Shown: positions 1-9,156 of the stretch, one piece after another
How the letters are laid out: the number at the start of each line of letters is the position of its first letter
How positions within the stretch are numbered: the first letter of the stretch is position 1
Origin: Fibrobacterota bacterium
Lineage (GTDB): Bacteria; Fibrobacterota; Chitinivibrionia; Chitinivibrionales; FEN-1185
Assembly: GCA_003165595.1 (NCBI GenBank)
Contig: PLWQ01000020.1
Span: forward strand, 103,815-167,814
Reading direction: 5' to 3'
DNA length: 64,000 nt
The notes under the pieces: generated by a model
Database searches by the model: none
Seen by the model: the letters and a program-made list of their open reading frames with translations, nothing else
What the model was told of the DNA's origin: nothing
Position numbers and translations under genes: made by a program

Positions 1-351
1 TCCGGCAGGTGCGCCGGCGGTTTCCTTTTGCAAAGGCTCCACCACATGGCGCACCGCTGCGGGGACCACCACCAGCACGGGAATACGCTTGGTGCGCATC
101 GATTTCTGGAGCCTCGATATGAGCAGCGTATCCGTGGTGTTGTTCGGCGTTACGTCGGCGATCACGAGGTCGGGGAGAAACTGGTTCGCCTTGATCATTG
201 CCAAATAGGAAGTACTTGCCAGTATTATCCGGTAATTGCATTGCATGAGGGCGACGTTGAGGACGTCGCCGATCCGCTCCCGGGTTGAAAACAGGAGGAT
301 AACAGGTTTGTCCGGACCTTTGGGCTCGGGCGCAGCGGATTGTTTTTCCAT
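1..351 (-). CDS. Receiver-domain-like protein, partial (C-terminus off the window)
   Basis: The minus-strand frame is open from an ATG at 351 to the left edge (117 codons, no stop), so only the N-terminal part is present. After a Pro/Lys-rich start, residues about 16-110 follow the alternating pattern of a CheY-like receiver: a hydrophobic first strand (VILLFS), the central LPDLVIADVTP strand carrying the usual phospho-acceptor Asp, and a VLVVVP strand. The acidic pair that normally follows strand 1 is absent (FSTRERI instead), so phosphorylation is doubtful. It could be the N-terminal domain of a larger regulator or a stand-alone degenerate receiver; the missing part would decide. Confidence 0.6.
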   Translation of the reverse strand, partial: MEKQSAAPEPKGPDKPVILLFSTRERIGDVLNVALMQCNYRIILASTSYLAMIKANQFLPDLVIADVTPNNTTDTLLISRLQKSMRTKRIPVLVVVPAAVRHVVEPLQKETAGAPAG

Positions 352-464
352 AGGGTTTTGCCGGGCAGATGAGACAACAAGCAAATGGTAGCATGGAAAT
401 GGGGAGGAGTCAAGGAGGGCGGTATATGTGCGGGAATATCTCGATCGACAGATAAAAGATGAGA

Positions 465-497
465 GTATGGGCGCCCCGCCTTCGGCGGCGGCGCCCA
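465..497. repeat. F1 3'-end fragment / GC-rich hairpin downstream of trxB
   Basis: Near-perfect palindrome: GGGCGCC plus a CCGCC arm, a UUCG/GAA-type loop, then the mirrored arms. The GGCGCCCA core is the same as the 3' end of the F1 elements found at 10927, 13793, 21521, 58531 and 61326. It lies about 30 bases after the trxB stop, so on the minus strand it may also act as a transcription terminator, although the following T-run is poor. Orientation as an F1 fragment cannot be decided because it is almost symmetric. Confidence 0.5.
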
Positions 498-527
498 GCT
501 CTATATTTTAATTTTCGTTGCACACGC

Positions 528-1475
528 TCAGCAAAATCCCCGTTCCGTCAACCATTTCTGCGCATCCAGCGCGGCCATGCACCCGCTCCCTGCCGCGGTA
601 ATCGCCTGCCTGTACCGGAAGTCCTGCACGTCGCCCGCGGCGAAAACGCCTTCAACCGAGGTCTGCGTGGTGCCGGGATGCGTAAAGATGTAGCCCGCCT
701 CGGTGAGCCTGAGTTGCCCGCCCAGAAAGGCGGTGTTGGGCCGGTGCCCGATGGCCTCGAAAGCTCCCGCCACTTCGAGTAGCGACGTCTCGCCGGTGCG
801 CGTGTCCTTGAGCCGTATGCCGCCGAGCAGTTTGTCGCCCACGAATTCCTCCACGACCTTGTTCCAGAGGATCTCAATTTTTTGGTGCGCGAGGGCGCGC
901 TGTTGCATGATGGTGCTTGCGCGAAGCGAATCACGCCGGTGAATTATATGAATTTTTGAGCCGAATTTGGAAAGGTGGAGCGCCTCTTCGACCGCGGTAT
1001 CGCCGCCGCCGATAACGGCAATGGGTTTGTTGCGGAACACGGGAAGAGCGCCGTCGCAAACGGCGCACGCGGATATGCCCCGGCCGAAGAATTTCTTTTC
1101 CGATTCGATCGGAAGGCGGCGCGCGGTCGCGCCGGTGGAAATAATGAGCGAACATGCCTCGTAGGTATCGCCGCCGGTCGATGTCACGGTAAAAGGACGC
1201 GCGGCCAGGTTGACCGATTCGACATCCTCCATGAGCATGCGGGTCCCGAACCGGAGCGCCTGCTCACGCATGCCGGCCATGAGTTCCTGGCCGCTTACGC
1301 CGTCTTTGAAACCGGGAAAGTTCTCGATGGTGGTGGTGATCATGAGTTGGCCGCCCGGAATTCCGCCTGCCTGGAAGCCTTCGAAAAGCAGGGGAGCCAG
1401 GTTTGCCCTTGCCGCATAGATCGCCGCAGTGAGCCCGGATGGCCCGGAGCCGATTATGATAAGCCTTTCGGACAT
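528..1475 (-). CDS. trxB: Thioredoxin reductase (NADPH)
   Basis: Flavoprotein of 315 residues, the normal family length. It transfers electrons from NADPH through FAD and a redox-active disulfide to thioredoxin in the cytoplasm. Visible motifs: an N-terminal FAD-binding [16 protein letters not shown] (from residue 9), the active-site pair in ACAVCDGA (Cys137 and Cys140), a second nucleotide-binding [12 protein letters not shown] near 155-166 and the C-terminal FAD motif GVFAAGDV. The ATG at 1475 has a GGAGGG ribosome-binding site about five bases upstream. It appears to be a single-gene unit; a strong hairpin follows its stop at 465-497. Confidence 0.96.
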   Translation of the reverse strand: MSERLIIIGSGPSGLTAAIYAARANLAPLLFEGFQAGGIPGGQLMITTTIENFPGFKDGVSGQELMAGMREQALRFGTRMLMEDVESVNLAARPFTVTSTGGDTYEACSLIISTGATARRLPIESEKKFFGRGISACAVCDGALPVFRNKPIAVIGGGDTAVEEALHLSKFGSKIHIIHRRDSLRASTIMQQRALAHQKIEILWNKVVEEFVGDKLLGGIRLKDTRTGETSLLEVAGAFEAIGHRPNTAFLGGQLRLTEAGYIFTHPGTTQTSVEGVFAAGDVQDFRYRQAITAAGSGCMAALDAQKWLTERGFC

Positions 1476-1796
1476 CTTTCCCTCCGCAAAAGGATTCGAT
1501 CACGGGTCCCGCGCTTGGGCGACCGAAAACAATCATGCCGCTTGAAAATACTCCACGTGTTCGGTATAATAATATCGAATAATCATAAGTAATCCCGCAA
1601 CAAAAAAGCCGCAAATGTGATGCTGGTCACGGTCGAATCCGTGAAAAAGGGATATCATTGTGCTGCACGCATAAGCGCGAGAGAGAAGCCTGCGGCGTCT
1701 TCTTGAAAAACCCTTTGGGATTTTCCGGGCAGCGTCCGAGGCGCGGTACAGGCACACGTGCGCGGGTTCTTTCGCTCTTTGAGGGGAGGGGACGGC
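1476..1796. other. Divergent intergenic region between trxB and the giant surface protein
   Basis: About 320 bases with no credible gene. It must hold the trxB promoter (minus) and that of the 1797 gene (plus). The part at 1671-1785 can fold: AGAGAGAAGCC near 1680 faces GGTTCTTTCGCTC near 1766, enclosing GCGGCGTCTTCTTGAAAA. The same outer and inner elements recur at about 7343-7410, so this may be a small repeated leader or repeat. Confidence 0.4.
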
Positions 1797-4700
1797 ATGA
1801 GCCGCTTCGGGAGGAGTACACACCCAACAGGCGCGTTCTTGTGCGTTTTCCCGCTGCTCGTTTTTGCGGGGACCACGAGCGCGGTAGTTCCCTTGACAGG
1901 AATCGTGGTCGACAATGTGTCATTTACCCTCATTGCGGGGGCGAAGGTCGTTTTTAGCGACACGTCGTCAAGCTATTTTGAAACGCAAACCGATGCGGCG
2001 GGCGTGTTTGCGCTCACCCCACCGAAAGGCGTGTACACCGTTCGCGTCGTGGCAAATGGGTATCCGCTTCAATATTACAACCCGAATGGCAATACGGAGA
2101 TGTCGAACTACCGGGTGGCTTACGACGGTTCCTCCGTTTCCAATTTGACAATACCCCTTACTCAGAATCCGACTGCGCTGATACCGCTTCACGGGTACGT
2201 GTCGGGGGTTGTCCTGGATTCGGCCGGACAAGCAATTGCAAATGTCGAGATCGACCTGATGGCGAAGAATACGGGCGACGTCACGGCCGATATCTTTACC
2301 GACGCAAGCGGCAGATTCGCAGCCCGCGTGCCGTCGCTCCCGCACGTGCTCTGGGCGTCGGGCGGGAAGCGTGCGTATCCGAAGCAGTACTGGAGTCTTT
2401 CCGGGACCACGGTTTCCATGGATAACGCGGCGGTGTTCAACGTGCCGGTGAGCGACACGTTTCAGGTTCTGGTGAGAATGCAGATTTCTCCACAGTCGTC
2501 TCCCGCCCCAACCGTCAGCGGTGCAACGGGTGGCGTGTCGGGCAAAGTGTTTTACAAAAGCACAAACATGCCGGTCGCGGGCATGATCGTCGTTGCCGTG
2601 CCGGACTCAGGCGCGGGCGCCGTGCTCTATGCCGGCCAGTACTATACGCCGTATACCGATACCGCACACAGCGACGGGACCTATGCCATCAAGAATCTGC
2701 CGGCGGGAGACTACTGGATTTACGCTCGGGGAGGCGGCAACGTGATGCAGTTTTACCCGCAAAGCGATTATCCCGGAAATGCGGCCGCCGTTCATGTGGA
2801 CACCACGGTGAAATCGGGCATAGACTTCCTCGCGCGCCCGGGCGGCACGCTGCAGGGCCGGGTGCAGTCGAGCGCAGGCAAGCCAATTGCCGGGATCGCC
2901 GTTTTCGCGAACTTTCCGAATTACTTCGTGCTACCGCAGGCAATAACCGATTCCACCGGACAATTTATCTTCTCTGGACTGCCGGGCGGGATTTGGAACT
3001 TGTCGGTGAACGATCAGACGTACTTCCTGGATTACAACGCGAACACAACGAAATATGTTGTGCAGGAAGGCCAAACCCTGTCGGGCGCGGTTCTCATCTT
3101 GCAACGAGGCGGATTTTTGGCCGGAACCCTGGGATCGTCGTCGCAGGACACCGCTGCCCTCTCGCCGTTCGAAATAGCGCTGTTCCCCGACACGATATTT
3201 TCGCATTCGCCAACATCGGGCGAAGCGTACCTGTACGAGTCGTCCACGGCACAGGGCATACCGGCCGGACCGGGGCGGTTTGTCTCAACCCTCTGCCCGG
3301 CAGGGAAGTGGTTTACGCTCCTGCGGCCCGCGCAACCGGCGTTGTCGCGATCGTCAAGTGTACCCTTCGTGGCATGCCCGGCATACCAGCTGGGTCCCCA
3401 ACCGACCGGTGCGTCGTCGGTGAGCGCGACGCAGGCCGTCACCGTTGTCGAGGGCGAAACCACGGGGACCCTGGGGGCGGCATTCCGGTCCAACGGGTTC
3501 TCGTTCCTGGGCATCCTCCGGTACGCCGATACCGCGAGACCCTCGTGGGCGCGGGTTGACGCATGCATCAAAGACGGCCGGTTTCTGGTTCCGGTCTCCC
3601 ACGGATACGTCGGCTCGGGTGATTCGGTTTTCCAGCTTGCCGGGCTCATGGAGGGAACGCCGTACGTTATTACGGCGCAGGCCGACGGGTATCCGACGCA
3701 ATACTGGTCGCCCGACGGCAGCATTTCGGCCCAGCCCGGCGGAACGTTCACCTTCAATTCCGGGAGCTTTACTCGCCCAATTGTCAACATGCAACGGACG
3801 CCGGCCGGCTACTACGCCAACTACACCCCGCTCTGGGTGAACCTGTCGGTCGATGCGAATGGTCACCTGGCGATTCAAATGAACGTGGACATGTCGCTTG
3901 CGGTCGATTCCCTCTTGTTGTACTCGAAAGACAGAAGTGGCGTCGTCACCCTTCTTGCCACGATGCCCAGGCTCGCCTCGCAGAGCCAGTATTCGTGGAC
4001 GGATACCAGAGACTGGCTCCTTGGCGGATACACGTACACGGTCGTCGCCAAAGGCGCCGCATACGTGATTCGTTCCATTCCCATGGGGTCAAGCATGGCC
4101 GCACCGGCGCTTTCCGCCGACTCGCTCTGGCTCAACGTGTACAGCGATCATTTTGGTATTATGATAAGTTGGAACGCGGGGTCGTCGTATACCCCGAGCA
4201 GCCGGGACAGCGTGGCATGTTACAGGAGCGTTACGGGCGGAGCCTGGACGCTGGTGGTCAAACAATCGAGCGTTTCCACCATGTTCTCCGACAATTCGTG
4301 GGACAAAACCGCGGATGCAGGCAAGACATTCATGTACAAAGTACAGCTCCTGCGGGGAGGTGCGGCGGTGCGGACGTCCCCGCAGCGCACCTTCACACTG
4401 TCAACGGCTTTTATCAATCAGCTCGCCAGGCATCTTGCGGTTGGGACGGCCGAACCCTATAAAACCATCCAGCAGGCCGTGGACGCGGCGGGCGCGTACG
4501 ACGAAATCGACGTGGACCCCGGCGTCTACGGCGAAAACATAAACCTCAAGGGAAAATTTCTCTCCATTAGCGGCAATTGGACCAGCGGCCTGCCGCCGGT
4601 GATCGACGGCATGGGCGCAACGGCAATTACCATACCTTACCATGCGCCCGCGGGCCCGGACGACGGGGCGAACATAAGCGGGCTGGAAATCCGCAACGCG

Positions 4701-7280
4701 CTCACAGGCATCGTTTCCGCCGTGGACGTTCAGGTGAATCAATGCCTCTTTGTCAACATCACGAAGCAATGCGTGGCAGCCTCGTTCGACAGCGCCGCCA
4801 TGACCGCCGCGGCGCAGGCGGACCCGTTCTGCAGGTACGCGGTGAGCCTGCACTGCTGGCAGTGCACGTTTGCAGGCACGGCAGCCTCGGGGGCGGCCGC
4901 GTTCGCCGCGTCGACCGGCACGTACGAATCCGGCAGCGGGCTGTCGTACGGCGGGCTGGAACAATACTTCCTGCAGCCGCCGGCGTCGTTTTCCGCAAAT
5001 GCAATGGTCGACAACAGCATTCTCTACGGTTTCGCAACAGCGCCCATCGTTGTGTCGGGCAAGGCCGCGTCCGCCTCGGTTTCCAATTGCGATGTTTGGA
5101 ATTCGGCCTTCGATTCAGCCGCATCGCCGCGCGTCACGGTGAACGGCGGGCTGTACCGGATCGATCCCGCGTTTAACAACCTCCAGTATTATTTCCTGCC
5201 GGACAGTTCTCCTTTGTATAAGGTCGCCTCCAACGGTTCCACCATAGGCTACGACGACCGCCGGAAATACTCCTCCGGGTCGTCGGAATCCGGGCCTTCC
5301 GCGGTGCAGAACCTGAAGGTTGTGGTGGCCGGACCCAAGAAGATCGTCCTTTCGTGGAGCAGGCTCCCCGCAGACCAGAATGCGGCTTCCTATCTGGTCC
5401 TGCGGGCGCCCGGCGTCGACAGCCTCTTTTACGTTGACGCCCAGTCGTCGCAGTGGCAGATCAGGATCGCTCAGGATTCGATATTCCGGGTGCTGGATAC
5501 CGCCTCGACGACCGACACGTTCTTTGCAGACACGAACGTCCGGATGAATGTACCGTATATTTACGTTGTCGCGGGGCATACCGCGTCGGGAGCCATGGGC
5601 AGGGTAAACATGCCGTACCCGCCGGCGCTGTCGTCCTACATAACCATCATTCCACTGCCCGCGCATGTCACGTCGGTCGGGTCATCGCTTCTCAATTTCA
5701 CTACCGCGCTTCTTTCCTGGCCGCCGGCGCAGGGAACGGGAATCTACCGCGTGTACCGGTTCCTCACGAAGGCCGGACAGTTCGCCGCGGCGCCCGATTC
5801 GGGCGCGGTGCGAACCATGATTCGCACCGGCGCCTACGCCGCCGCAGACACCTTCCGTGTCCGCGACACGTCTCTGGTCGACAGCTCGCTGGCGCTGGGC
5901 AGGGAGTATATCTATGCGGTCTCTGCAATTGACACAACAGGAATAGGCTACTCGCTCGACCAGACACCCCTGGTATTCTCGTATGTTTCCAACACGTCAC
6001 AGCGGTTTACCGACGCCGTGTCGATGCATGTTCGGGGACGCACGTGGAGCATGATCGGTCCGTGGGGAAGCGGATCGCTCAGTTTTGCGGCCGCACCCGA
6101 TGTTTCGGTATTCCACTGGGACGATGCCATGCAGCCCGACAAGTTGCTCTCCCAGTATGCGACGACGCAGGAAATGAGTGCTGGAAGCGGCTACTGGTTT
6201 TACTCGGACACCGACACAACCGTGAGCGTCCCCGCCGACAGCCAATTGTATGCTGCGCTTGCGGCTTCCCAGGCTTCGCAGACGATTCGCCTTCAGAAGG
6301 GACCAACCGGCTGGAACCAGGTGGCGTCGGTGTTTCCGTTTAGTGTGGCGCCGCAATGGCTCGCCGCCTACGACGCGTACGAATGGGACGCGGATTTGAA
6401 CCAGTACACGCGCGCGACCCTGATCAGGCCGTGGAAGGCATATTGGATCCAGTCGGACGTCGATACCGCCCTTCCCCTTGCCGGACTGCCGATGCCGGGG
6501 GCCGTGCTTGCGAAGCGTGCATCGGGCCTGCAGTGGGATCTCAAGGTCTCGCTTGCCGGCGCCGCCAGCCGCGACCCGGACAATTATTGCGGCGTGGTAT
6601 CCCAATCCGGCGCCCGCCCGTCTGCGCTTGCCCGTCCAAAGCCGCCGCAGGCGTTCAACTTTCCGCAGTTGTTCTTTGCGCAGTCGGCGCAAGGTGCGCG
6701 GCTTGCCAAGCTATACAAATGCGCATCCGATCCGGTGGGTGCGCGGTTTGAATGGATGGTGGGGTTGTCACCGGCAAAGGAGAACATGACCGTTACGGTA
6801 AAGGGCGTCGAATCAATCCCCAAGGAAGCATTTGTGTTCTGGGTCCGCGGCGGGGTTGCATGCGACCTGCGCAAGGCGGCCATGGCGCCCATTCCCCCGC
6901 ACAAGGAAACCCAGTACGGCTACATTGTTGTCACGCGCGACAGCCGCGACGTTGCGCTGTACACGGGAAGATTCGAACTCCGCAAGACGTATCCGAATCC
7001 GTTTGTGAGCATCGCGACAATCGAGTTTCTGGTACCGTACAGCTTCGCCGACAACGGCGCAAAGCTCGAAGGCGAGCGGCGAAGCGTAACCCTTGACGTA
7101 TACAACATTGCCGGCAGGCGCGTCCGAAGCCTGGCCGCCAGGGCCATGGACGTGGGTTTCCACCGCGTTATGTGGAACGGAACAAACGACGGGGGAGCGC
7201 CTGCGGCGAGCGGGTTCTACGTGGTGAGGCTGGCGGGAAGGAATGTGCAGAGCGTGGTGAGGTTGATCAAGATGAGATAG
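1797..7280 (+). CDS. Giant exported multidomain surface protein (carboxypeptidase-regulatory, beta-helix, FN3, C-terminal sorting-type domain)
   Basis: 1827 residues. I chose the ATG at 1797 (in-frame ATG also at 1758) because it follows a GAGGGGAGG ribosome-binding site and starts a signal peptide (hydrophobic AFLCVFPLLVFAG, cleavage near TTSA). Residues about 30-470 hold at least four carboxypeptidase-regulatory-like beta-sandwich repeats with the typical G(x)V...AGA.V....T.DAxGxF pattern and a recurring YP.QYW/YNP.G phrase. Residues about 880-1160 look like a right-handed beta-helix (IQQAVDAAGAYDEIDVDPG). FN3-like segments follow, and the last 100 residues (YPNPF, LDVYNIAGRRV, GFYVVRL) match FlgD-Ig/type IX-type C-terminal domains. 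No catalytic motif was seen; adhesin or matrix role is inference. Confidence 0.85.
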   Translation: MSRFGRSTHPTGAFLCVFPLLVFAGTTSAVVPLTGIVVDNVSFTLIAGAKVVFSDTSSSYFETQTDAAGVFALTPPKGVYTVRVVANGYPLQYYNPNGNTEMSNYRVAYDGSSVSNLTIPLTQNPTALIPLHGYVSGVVLDSAGQAIANVEIDLMAKNTGDVTADIFTDASGRFAARVPSLPHVLWASGGKRAYPKQYWSLSGTTVSMDNAAVFNVPVSDTFQVLVRMQISPQSSPAPTVSGATGGVSGKVFYKSTNMPVAGMIVVAVPDSGAGAVLYAGQYYTPYTDTAHSDGTYAIKNLPAGDYWIYARGGGNVMQFYPQSDYPGNAAAVHVDTTVKSGIDFLARPGGTLQGRVQSSAGKPIAGIAVFANFPNYFVLPQAITDSTGQFIFSGLPGGIWNLSVNDQTYFLDYNANTTKYVVQEGQTLSGAVLILQRGGFLAGTLGSSSQDTAALSPFEIALFPDTIFSHSPTSGEAYLYESSTAQGIPAGPGRFVSTLCPAGKWFTLLRPAQPALSRSSSVPFVACPAYQLGPQPTGASSVSATQAVTVVEGETTGTLGAAFRSNGFSFLGILRYADTARPSWARVDACIKDGRFLVPVSHGYVGSGDSVFQLAGLMEGTPYVITAQADGYPTQYWSPDGSISAQPGGTFTFNSGSFTRPIVNMQRTPAGYYANYTPLWVNLSVDANGHLAIQMNVDMSLAVDSLLLYSKDRSGVVTLLATMPRLASQSQYSWTDTRDWLLGGYTYTVVAKGAAYVIRSIPMGSSMAAPALSADSLWLNVYSDHFGIMISWNAGSSYTPSSRDSVACYRSVTGGAWTLVVKQSSVSTMFSDNSWDKTADAGKTFMYKVQLLRGGAAVRTSPQRTFTLSTAFINQLARHLAVGTAEPYKTIQQAVDAAGAYDEIDVDPGVYGENINLKGKFLSISGNWTSGLPPVIDGMGATAITIPYHAPAGPDDGANISGLEIRNALTGIVSAVDVQVNQCLFVNITKQCVAASFDSAAMTAAAQADPFCRYAVSLHCWQCTFAGTAASGAAAFAASTGTYESGSGLSYGGLEQYFLQPPASFSANAMVDNSILYGFATAPIVVSGKAASASVSNCDVWNSAFDSAASPRVTVNGGLYRIDPAFNNLQYYFLPDSSPLYKVASNGSTIGYDDRRKYSSGSSESGPSAVQNLKVVVAGPKKIVLSWSRLPADQNAASYLVLRAPGVDSLFYVDAQSSQWQIRIAQDSIFRVLDTASTTDTFFADTNVRMNVPYIYVVAGHTASGAMGRVNMPYPPALSSYITIIPLPAHVTSVGSSLLNFTTALLSWPPAQGTGIYRVYRFLTKAGQFAAAPDSGAVRTMIRTGAYAAADTFRVRDTSLVDSSLALGREYIYAVSAIDTTGIGYSLDQTPLVFSYVSNTSQRFTDAVSMHVRGRTWSMIGPWGSGSLSFAAAPDVSVFHWDDAMQPDKLLSQYATTQEMSAGSGYWFYSDTDTTVSVPADSQLYAALAASQASQTIRLQKGPTGWNQVASVFPFSVAPQWLAAYDAYEWDADLNQYTRATLIRPWKAYWIQSDVDTALPLAGLPMPGAVLAKRASGLQWDLKVSLAGAASRDPDNYCGVVSQSGARPSALARPKPPQAFNFPQLFFAQSAQGARLAKLYKCASDPVGARFEWMVGLSPAKENMTVTVKGVESIPKEAFVFWVRGGVACDLRKAAMAPIPPHKETQYGYIVVTRDSRDVALYTGRFELRKTYPNPFVSIATIEFLVPYSFADNGAKLEGERRSVTLDVYNIAGRRVRSLAARAMDVGFHRVMWNGTNDGGAPAASGFYVVRLAGRNVQSVVRLIKMR

Positions 7281-7625
7281 GAGGGTTTAGGGTAAGAAAA
7301 GGGAGCGGAGCGGTTGATCTTGTGCAGCGCGAACAAGCATCAGAGAGGCCTGTGGCGTTTTCTCGAAAACTGACCACGCCCTATGGCCGTGGTTCTTTGC
7401 TCTCCTGAAATGATGATTGCGTCGAAATCCCCCCTAACCCCCCAAGGGGCACCAGAACGGCGGGCCTTCAGCTCTTCCCACAGGGAGATGGAGGGGGTTG
7501 CTTCAATACACAATCATAATTGATCCTTTTTCGCGAATCCTGCGACAATACCGGTATAAGGCCCAAACGAATAAAATTTCGTATACTGATGTATAGATGC
7601 GGCAAAGGCATTCCGAGTCCGCTTG
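7281..7625. other. Intergenic region with hairpin-forming segments
   Basis: No gene seen. About 7343-7410 holds a foldable segment (AGAGAGGCC ... GGTTCTTTGCTCTC enclosing GGCGTTTTCTCGAAAA) that resembles the segment at 1671-1785. Further on, 7430-7500 has a C-rich block (CCCCCTAACCCCCC) facing a G-rich block (GGAGGGGGTTG), a low-complexity inverted pair. Confidence 0.35.
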
Positions 7626-7655
7626 TTGACTTGCCGCACAGAAGAGTTGTATACT
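7626..7655 (+). promoter_or_regulatory. Sigma-70-type promoter for the 7702 gene
   Basis: TTGACT at 7626-7631, 18-base spacer, TATACT at 7650-7655. It lies 46 bases before the ATG at 7702, which has an AAAGGA ribosome-binding site at 7688-7693. Confidence 0.7.
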
Positions 7656-7701
7656 CCTAATAGCGAACCGGTCCACACAACCCCAGCAAAGGACGAACTC
7701 T

Positions 7702-9093
7702 ATGAAAAACGTCAGGAAAGTTCTTTCCTTCGCATGCGTCTTGACAATCATTGCTTCTTCATCTGCAACCACTCTCTTCTCAGACGATTTCTCCGACACC
7801 TCAACTGCGGAAAAAGTGAAATGGAACACTGATTATACGCCGTCTGGTTTTTCCGTAACCTATTCGAACGGGGCGATCACCCTCAAGAACGCCGACACCG
7901 TTTATACCGCTTTCTACATCCACCCCTTCGCCTCCAAGCCAGCCACGTTCACTCTATCGGCAACTTTCACGATTGCTGACACTTCAGTTAACGGTGCTGG
8001 TCTTATGTATTGCCTCAACAGCTCTAGCGGAATCAAGGGATACACCCTTCAATTGGGGACTTCCCAGTATTTATTCTGCATCAAGTATACAGGCTCCGCA
8101 TCTCCCGTACTTAAGAGTCAGTTTAGCCCCTTTGTCAAACAGCTTCCAAGCACCAATGTCCTCAAAATAAGTAAATCGGGAAACACGTTTAACATCTTCT
8201 GCAACGACCATTACGTCGGTAGATTTAGTGACACTGATTTTTTGAGCGGTGACATCGCTATCCTTGTACCCCCTAAGGCGAAAATTACGGTTGACGATGT
8301 GCTAGTTACCGATCAACCGGAGAACCCGCCCGCTTCCACTTGCTACGCTGACTCATTTCTCACAACAGCAAGCGATGCGTGGTCGAACCCCTCGGAAGGC
8401 GAAGCAACGTTCGGCGGCGGACAGCTTGTTCTCAATAATACTAGTAACAAATACTCAAGCGCCATCTTTGTGGATGCCATTTCCAACACTGCATCTATCA
8501 AAGCGGTCGTTTCGCACAAGTCCGGCGTGGGCGCATATGGCGTCGCATTTGTAGAAGTTGACACGACGGCTGTGATCCCGTTTGCTTTTGCGGTGGATTC
8601 CGCCAGGAGACTCTATGTTGTGAATCCAGACAGCTCAACAATAAGTTCGCTGTCAGGCATAGGCATCTTTGGCGGGCTCGGGGCAGACACAATAGAAGTT
8701 CTTCGATTCGCCACCAAATGTGTTTTCAAGGTGAATGGCATTGCGCAGGACACTGCTGCGATTCCTTCTGATTTTCGGATTGATGGCGCTGGTTTGTATG
8801 CCGGTACAAATACTGCCCTTGCATGCAGCCCGTTTGTCGCAGGCGGGGATTCGACGGGGGCGCGATGTTTACCTGCCGCTGTCTTCAGCCCTTCGCTCGC
8901 ACGCGTTGAACCTGTGCGGCCTGTGTTTGGGAAAGGGAGCGTCGTCTATGACATGCTGGGCCGAAAAATCGGGGTGTTTGACCGAGTGTCGTTCGAAAGA
9001 TCAAATTTGGTCAATGGTTTATACGTTGTCTTGCCGGCAGTGCAGAAGGTAGGAAGCGCTCGTGCGTTTCCAGTGATGAAGGTAAAGAACTGA
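7702..9093 (+). CDS. Exported protein with lectin/concanavalin-like repeats
   Basis: 463 residues with a signal peptide (KNVRKVLSFACVLTIIASSSA). Two segments begin with the same type of phrase (FSDDFSDTS near residue 25 and CYADSFLTTASDAW near residue 214) and continue as alternating beta-strands, like the concanavalin/laminin-G-type domains of exported carbohydrate-binding proteins. The C-terminus (VVYDMLGRKIGVFD, LVNGLYVVLP) is a short version of the C-terminal surface-sorting-type domain also seen in the 1797 gene product. Its DNA is more AT-rich than neighbouring housekeeping genes. No catalytic residues recognised; substrate unknown. It has its own promoter and is convergent with the protease gene downstream. 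Confidence 0.75.
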   Translation: MKNVRKVLSFACVLTIIASSSATTLFSDDFSDTSTAEKVKWNTDYTPSGFSVTYSNGAITLKNADTVYTAFYIHPFASKPATFTLSATFTIADTSVNGAGLMYCLNSSSGIKGYTLQLGTSQYLFCIKYTGSASPVLKSQFSPFVKQLPSTNVLKISKSGNTFNIFCNDHYVGRFSDTDFLSGDIAILVPPKAKITVDDVLVTDQPENPPASTCYADSFLTTASDAWSNPSEGEATFGGGQLVLNNTSNKYSSAIFVDAISNTASIKAVVSHKSGVGAYGVAFVEVDTTAVIPFAFAVDSARRLYVVNPDSSTISSLSGIGIFGGLGADTIEVLRFATKCVFKVNGIAQDTAAIPSDFRIDGAGLYAGTNTALACSPFVAGGDSTGARCLPAAVFSPSLARVEPVRPVFGKGSVVYDMLGRKIGVFDRVSFERSNLVNGLYVVLPAVQKVGSARAFPVMKVKN

Positions 9094-9115
9094 AATATCC
9101 TCTCTAGACACTTGT

Positions 9116-9144
9116 GTAGCTCCGGGTTCCTCAACCGGAGCTAC
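9116..9144. terminator. Hairpin between convergent genes
   Basis: Perfect ten-base-pair stem, GTAGCTCCGG / CCGGAGCTAC, with a nine-base loop, in the 63-base gap between two convergent stop codons. There is no clear T-run on either side, so it may work as a bidirectional stem rather than a classical intrinsic terminator. Confidence 0.5.
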
Positions 9145-9156
9145 TCGATTACTAGC

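Noticed and set aside
1671..1785. Cyclic-di-GMP (GEMM) riboswitch upstream of the giant surface protein
   Set aside because: The hairpin-rich leader suggested it, but the conserved GEMM core with its tetraloop receptor and CGCAAAGCC-type block is absent.
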